9,406 nucleotides of DNA from an uncultured Bacteroides sp. (GTDB lineage: Bacteria; Bacteroidota; Bacteroidia; Bacteroidales; Bacteroidaceae). Under the pieces are notes generated by a model. It was not told where the DNA came from and searched no databases. It saw only the letters and a program-made list of their open reading frames with translations. Location of the stretch: assembly GCF_902491285.1 (NCBI RefSeq), contig NZ_CABUHK010000128.1, positions 1-9,406 of the forward strand, read 5' to 3'. Positions within the stretch are counted from its first letter, which is position 1. Each line of letters begins with the position of its first letter. Below are positions 6,641 through 9,406 of the stretch, piece after piece. Made by a program: the position numbers and the translations under genes.

Positions 6641-6874
6641 ATGGAACAATTACATGCTCATGAAGTCCTTCATATGATGGAAGGAAATAGCTACTCGGAA
6701 TCATCATTGCGGGAAGCAATTATTAAGAAGTTTGGCGAACAGCAACATTTCTATGCTTGCTCGGCAGAAGATATGGATGTGGATACCCTGATAGAGTTTC
6801 TTAAAATGAAAGGTAAGTTCATGCCTGCCGAAGATGGATTTACCGTAGATATAACGAAGGTTTGCAAACACTGA
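6641..6874 (+). CDS. yecH: YecH-family putative metal-binding protein
   Basis: This encodes a 77-residue cytoplasmic protein that aligns along its whole length with my memory of E. coli YecH (DUF2492): HAHEVLHMM at residues 5-13, FGEQQHFYACSAEDM at 31-45, KGKFMPAEDGF at 57-67, and the terminal CKH at 75-77. Candidate ligands are H5, H7, H11, C40, C75 and H77. The family is considered metal-binding from these conserved His/Cys residues; a reaction is not known. No signal peptide or membrane segment is seen. It is transcribed divergently from the metal cluster with a shared 137-bp intergenic region, and a strong terminator follows, so it appears to be a single-gene unit. Joint control with the metal cluster is plausible but not shown. 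Confidence 0.88.
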   Translation: MEQLHAHEVLHMMEGNSYSESSLREAIIKKFGEQQHFYACSAEDMDVDTLIEFLKMKGKFMPAEDGFTVDITKVCKH

Positions 6875-6897
6875 TTCCGATTTCTGCAATTCAAAAA

Positions 6898-6953
6898 GAG
6901 AAAGCTATGCACTCATGTATGACAAACAGTGAGTGTATGGCTTTCTTCTTTTT
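6898..6953 (+). terminator. Strong intrinsic terminator after yecH
   Basis: A stem of about 19 bp (6898-6916 with 6929-6947, including four G-U pairs) encloses a 12-nt loop and is followed by a T-rich run through 6953. It begins 23 nt after the yecH stop. A run of A at 6893-6897 precedes the stem, so it could also work weakly on the opposite strand. It isolates yecH from the downstream lipoprotein gene. Confidence 0.85.
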
Positions 6954-7005
6954 AAAATAGCTGAATATTTTTCTGTATTTATTAGTCCGATTCGTGAATT
7001 TCATC

Positions 7006-7013
7006 TATATTTG
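7006..7013 (+). promoter_or_regulatory. Predicted -7 promoter element for the lipoprotein gene
   Basis: TATATTTG followed by T matches TAnnTTTG(Y). TTAG at 6982-6985, with a 20-bp spacer, is an approximate -33 element. The predicted leader to the ATG at 7062 is about 40-45 nt. Confidence 0.6.
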
Positions 7014-7061
7014 TCAATAGTGAATGAGACAGCAAATGTGTAATTTATAGAAAAAACGAGT

Positions 7062-7913
7062 ATGAAAAAACAATATGTCAGCCTGCTTGCTATTATACTT
7101 TCGGTAAGCGGCTTTTTGTTTTCTTGTCATGACAAGATGAACAAAAATACAGGTGCGTTACAATTCGACAGTATCCAAGTGAATAAAACAGCACACCTGT
7201 TCAACGATACAGCCAAACCGGCTTGTAATATTATTATCAATTTCGCCTATCCCGTCAAGTCATCGGATGATATGCTGAAAGACAGTCTGAATACTTATTT
7301 CATATCCGCTTGTTTCGGTGATAAGTATATAGGAGAGAAACCGGAAGAGGTTATAAAGCAATATACTGAAAATTATATCAGTGAATATCGCCGCGACTTG
7401 GAGCCGATGTACACAGAGGACGAGAAAGACAAAGAAGACGAAGCTTCCATCGGTGCCTGGTATTCATATTATAAAGGCATCGAAAGCCACGTGCAACTGT
7501 ACGAGAAAGACCTGCTTGTATACCGCATCGACTACAATGAATATACCGGTGGTGCACACGGCATCTATATGACGACTTACCTGAATATGGATCTTACACT
7601 GATGCGTCCACTTCGTCTTGATGACATTTTCGTCGGAGATTACAAAGACCCATTGACCGACCTGATTTGGAACCAGCTCATGGCCGACAACAAAGTGACG
7701 ACTCACGAAGCCTTAGAAGATATGGGATATGCTTCGACCGGCGACATCACTCCGACCGAGAATTTCTATCTGAGCAAAGAAGGCATTACCTTCTATTATA
7801 ATGTATATGACATTACTCCCTATTCTATGGGCCCCGTAAAGGTGACAATTCCATTCCCTATGTTGGAGCATCTTCTCGGCAGCAACCCGATTCTGGGAGA
7901 ACTGAAAAATTAA
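7062..7913 (+). CDS. Lipoprotein with DUF4163/DUF3298 (RsiV-like) domains
   Basis: This encodes a 283-residue protein with a lipoprotein signal peptide: basic MKKQ, a hydrophobic stretch, and lipobox LFSC with the lipidated cysteine at C22. The mature part would be anchored in the envelope. Residues about 35-150 resemble the DUF4163 (PdaC-like) half, and residues about 155-270 the DUF3298 half. The latter contains the diagnostic GGAHG (163-167) followed by RPLRLDDIF (182-190). In other bacteria this architecture occurs in the anti-sigma factor RsiV, which binds lysozyme, and in the deacetylase PdaC outside its catalytic domain. Here there is neither a cytoplasmic anti-sigma domain nor a catalytic domain, so only an envelope-located binding role can be suggested. 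It is probably a single-gene unit: it has its own promoter, and a large stem-loop follows. Confidence 0.85.
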   Translation: MKKQYVSLLAIILSVSGFLFSCHDKMNKNTGALQFDSIQVNKTAHLFNDTAKPACNIIINFAYPVKSSDDMLKDSLNTYFISACFGDKYIGEKPEEVIKQYTENYISEYRRDLEPMYTEDEKDKEDEASIGAWYSYYKGIESHVQLYEKDLLVYRIDYNEYTGGAHGIYMTTYLNMDLTLMRPLRLDDIFVGDYKDPLTDLIWNQLMADNKVTTHEALEDMGYASTGDITPTENFYLSKEGITFYYNVYDITPYSMGPVKVTIPFPMLEHLLGSNPILGELKN

Positions 7914-7935
7914 ACTTCATAAAAGAACGAAAACC

Positions 7936-7987
7936 AATGAATATCCTGTCGTTACTATACAGATGGTAATATAGGCGGATATTCATT
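7936..7987 (+). other. Two-tier stem-loop between lipoprotein gene and rsmG
   Basis: The outer arms AATGAATATCC (7936-7946) and GGATATTCATT (7977-7987) pair perfectly over 11 bp. After a 4/6-nt internal loop, an inner 8-bp stem (7951-7958 with 7963-7970, two G-U pairs) closes on the tetraloop ACAG. It starts 22 nt after the lipoprotein stop and is followed by an A/T-rich but not T-only tail. It may be the 3' end of the lipoprotein transcript, or a structured leader of rsmG. Confidence 0.55.
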
Positions 7988-7992
7988 TATAT

Positions 7993-8020
7993 AATTTCTA
8001 ATTAGTAATTTGTAATTGAT
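7993..8020 (+). repeat. Four degenerate 7-bp tandem repeats before rsmG
   Basis: AATTTCT, AATTAGT, AATTTGT and AATTGAT run head to tail with no gap. The last unit contains the possible TTG start of rsmG and an in-frame TAA, and the array ends 4 bp before the GTG start. No exact TAnnTTTG promoter was found in this spacer. Confidence 0.6.
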
Positions 8021-8024
8021 AAAA

Positions 8025-8645
8025 GTGGAAATCATAGAGAAATACTTCCCTGAGTTGACAGAAGAGCAACGCAAACAATTTGCTGCTCTATATGACCTCT
8101 ACATCGACTGGAATTCGAAAATCAACGTTATCTCACGCAAGGACATCGAGAATTTGTATGAGCACCATGTGCTCCATTCGTTAGGCATTGCCAAAGTAAT
8201 CCAGTTCCGTCCCGGAACCAGCGTCATGGACTTGGGTACAGGCGGCGGTTTCCCCGGCATTCCTTTGGCGATATTATTCCCCGAAACAAAGTTCCATCTC
8301 GTAGACAGTATCGGTAAAAAAGTACGCGTAGCAACGGAAGTGGCTAATGCCATCGGACTGAAAAACGTTACTTTCCGCCATGCGCGCGCGGAAGAGGAGA
8401 AACGTACGTTCGACTTCGTTGTCAGCCGAGCCGTAATGCCCCTGGCGGATTTGGTTAAGATTATCAAAAAGAATATTTCTTCCAAACAGCAGAATGCATT
8501 GCCCAACGGACTGATCTGTCTCAAAGGCGGTGAACTGGAACACGAAACGATGCCGTTCAAACATAAGACAATGGTTCACAACCTGAGCGACAACTTCGAA
8601 GAAGAGTTCTTTGAAACCAAAAAAGTGGTATACGTTCCTGTTTAA
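8025..8645 (+). CDS. rsmG: 16S rRNA (guanine-N7)-methyltransferase RsmG
   Basis: This encodes a 206-residue S-adenosylmethionine-dependent enzyme that methylates N7 of G527 (E. coli numbering) in 16S rRNA. The GidB/RsmG signature is clear: NSKINVISRKD (about 30-40), YEHHVLHSL (45-53), and the SAM-binding DLGTGGGFPGIPLAI (69-83), then FHLVDSIGKKVRV, and FVVSRAVMPL (about 130-139). Length is normal for the family. No ATG start is possible: TAA at 8013-8015 closes the frame and the first in-frame ATG lies deep in the SAM motif. I prefer GTG at 8025 because the protein then begins MEIIEKYFPEL, as related proteins do; TTG at 8016 would add three residues. The next gene follows after 44 bp on the same strand. 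Confidence 0.93.
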   Translation: MEIIEKYFPELTEEQRKQFAALYDLYIDWNSKINVISRKDIENLYEHHVLHSLGIAKVIQFRPGTSVMDLGTGGGFPGIPLAILFPETKFHLVDSIGKKVRVATEVANAIGLKNVTFRHARAEEEKRTFDFVVSRAVMPLADLVKIIKKNISSKQQNALPNGLICLKGGELEHETMPFKHKTMVHNLSDNFEEEFFETKKVVYVPV

Positions 8646-8689
8646 AGACTATTAGTTGTTCTGAATAAGATTAATCATAGAAAAGAACC

Positions 8690-9328
8690 ATGAAAATAAA
8701 AAGGTTTGAATTTAATATGTTTCCCGTAAATTGCTATGTGTTATGGGACGAAACAAAAGAAGCAGTCGTCATTGACCCGGGCTGTTTCTACGAAGAAGAG
8801 AAACAAGCACTGAAGAAGTTCATCCTCACCAATGAGCTGAATGTGAAGCATCTTCTGAATACTCACTTACATTTGGATCACATTTTCGGAAATCCGTTCA
8901 TGCTGAAAGAATTCGGCTTGTCGGCAGAAGCGAACAAAGCGGATGAGTACTGGATTGACGAAGCGCCGAAACAAAGCCGCATGTTTGGTTTTCAGTTGCA
9001 GGAAGCCCCAGTGCCGCTGGGGAAATATCTGCACGACGGTGATATTATCACTTTCGGACACACCCAACTGGAAGCAATCCACGTGCCCGGACACTCGCCC
9101 GGCAGCTTGGTGTATTATTGTAAAGAAGACAACTGTATGTTTTCCGGCGATGTTCTGTTTCAAGGCAGTATCGGTCGCGCCGACCTTACAGGTGGCAACT
9201 TCGACGAACTGATAGAGCATATTTGCAGCCGTCTTTTCGTCCTTCCCAACGAGACAGTCGTATATCCGGGACACGGTGCCCCCACGACCATCGGGATGGA
9301 AAAAGCAGAGAACCCATTTTTCAGATAA
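8690..9328 (+). CDS. MBL-fold metallo-hydrolase (glyoxalase II-like)
   Basis: This encodes a 212-residue cytoplasmic hydrolase with a complete metallo-beta-lactamase metal site: HLHLDH (H59, H61, D63, H64), H135 in VPGHSPGS, D154 in FSGDVLF, and H195 in YPGHGAPTT, enough to hold two metal ions. The short length and motif pattern match the small YcbL-type glyoxalase II-like group, which hydrolyses thioesters such as S-lactoylglutathione in some members. Bacteroides generally lack glutathione, so the natural substrate is open. No signal peptide is seen. It lies between rsmG and gcvP with gaps of 44 and 23 bp, suggesting co-transcription with both. Confidence 0.9.
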   Translation: MKIKRFEFNMFPVNCYVLWDETKEAVVIDPGCFYEEEKQALKKFILTNELNVKHLLNTHLHLDHIFGNPFMLKEFGLSAEANKADEYWIDEAPKQSRMFGFQLQEAPVPLGKYLHDGDIITFGHTQLEAIHVPGHSPGSLVYYCKEDNCMFSGDVLFQGSIGRADLTGGNFDELIEHICSRLFVLPNETVVYPGHGAPTTIGMEKAENPFFR

Positions 9329-9351
9329 AACAATAAAATCCCCCTATTAAT

Positions 9352-9406
9352 ATGAAAACCGATTTGTTAGCTAGCCGTCACATCGGCATCAATGAACAAG
9401 ACACAG
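9352..9406 (+). CDS. gcvP: Glycine dehydrogenase (P protein), 5' end only
   Basis: Eighteen residues are visible, MKTDLLASRHIGINEQDT, before the window ends. The RHIG...DT pattern is the characteristic N-terminus of glycine cleavage system P protein, the pyridoxal-phosphate enzyme that decarboxylates glycine. It starts 23 bp after the hydrolase gene with no visible promoter between. The call rests on a short peptide, but it is a distinctive one. Confidence 0.8.
   Translation, partial: MKTDLLASRHIGINEQDT

Overview
This window looks like a chromosomal stretch of a gut Bacteroides or close relative. The evidence is a SusC-style TonB-dependent receptor with an N-terminal carboxypeptidase-regulatory-like domain, several exact matches to the Bacteroidetes -7 promoter element (TAnnTTTG), AT-rich spacers without clear Shine-Dalgarno sequences, and the start of a Bacteroides-like glycine dehydrogenase at the right edge. 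The assignment rests on reading the sequence; no database search was possible.

Layout. (1) 109-948 (+): an AraC-family regulator, convergent with the metal genes. (2) 949-1074: a convergent spacer almost filled by a long imperfect inverted repeat. (3) 1075-6503 (-): a metal-handling cluster read right to left. It consists of a small cysteine-rich HYC_CC_PP-type protein, a 740-residue TonB-dependent receptor, a secreted single-domain heavy-metal-associated (HMA) protein, and a CopA-type Cu+-exporting P1B-ATPase. (4) 6504-6640: a divergent promoter region with a good -7 element on each strand and a CRP/FNR-like palindrome between them. (5) 6641-6874 (+): a YecH-family putative metal-binding protein followed by a strong intrinsic terminator. 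(6) 7062-7913 (+): a lipoprotein with a DUF4163/DUF3298 (RsiV/PdaC C-terminal-like) architecture. (7) 8025-9406 (+): a housekeeping run of rsmG (16S rRNA methyltransferase), an MBL-fold hydrolase and the first codons of gcvP.

How it fits together. The minus-strand cluster spans the envelope: an outer-membrane receptor, a periplasmic HMA protein that could carry a metal ion, an exported or membrane-anchored cysteine-rich protein, and an inner-membrane copper pump. Copper is well supported for the ATPase only. What the receptor transports is unknown, and pairing an import-type outer-membrane receptor with an export-type ATPase is the main biological puzzle here. A perfect 7-3-7 palindrome sits over the -33 region of the receptor promoter and is a good candidate repressor site. 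A second palindrome is centred about 41 bp upstream of the predicted yecH transcription start, the position expected for a class II CRP/FNR-type activator.

Degenerate 7-bp tandem repeats occur in three separate spacers (near 971-1059, 6626-6639 and 7993-8020). No insertion sequence, tRNA, rRNA or CRISPR array was seen, and no gene-free stretch exceeds 300 bases.
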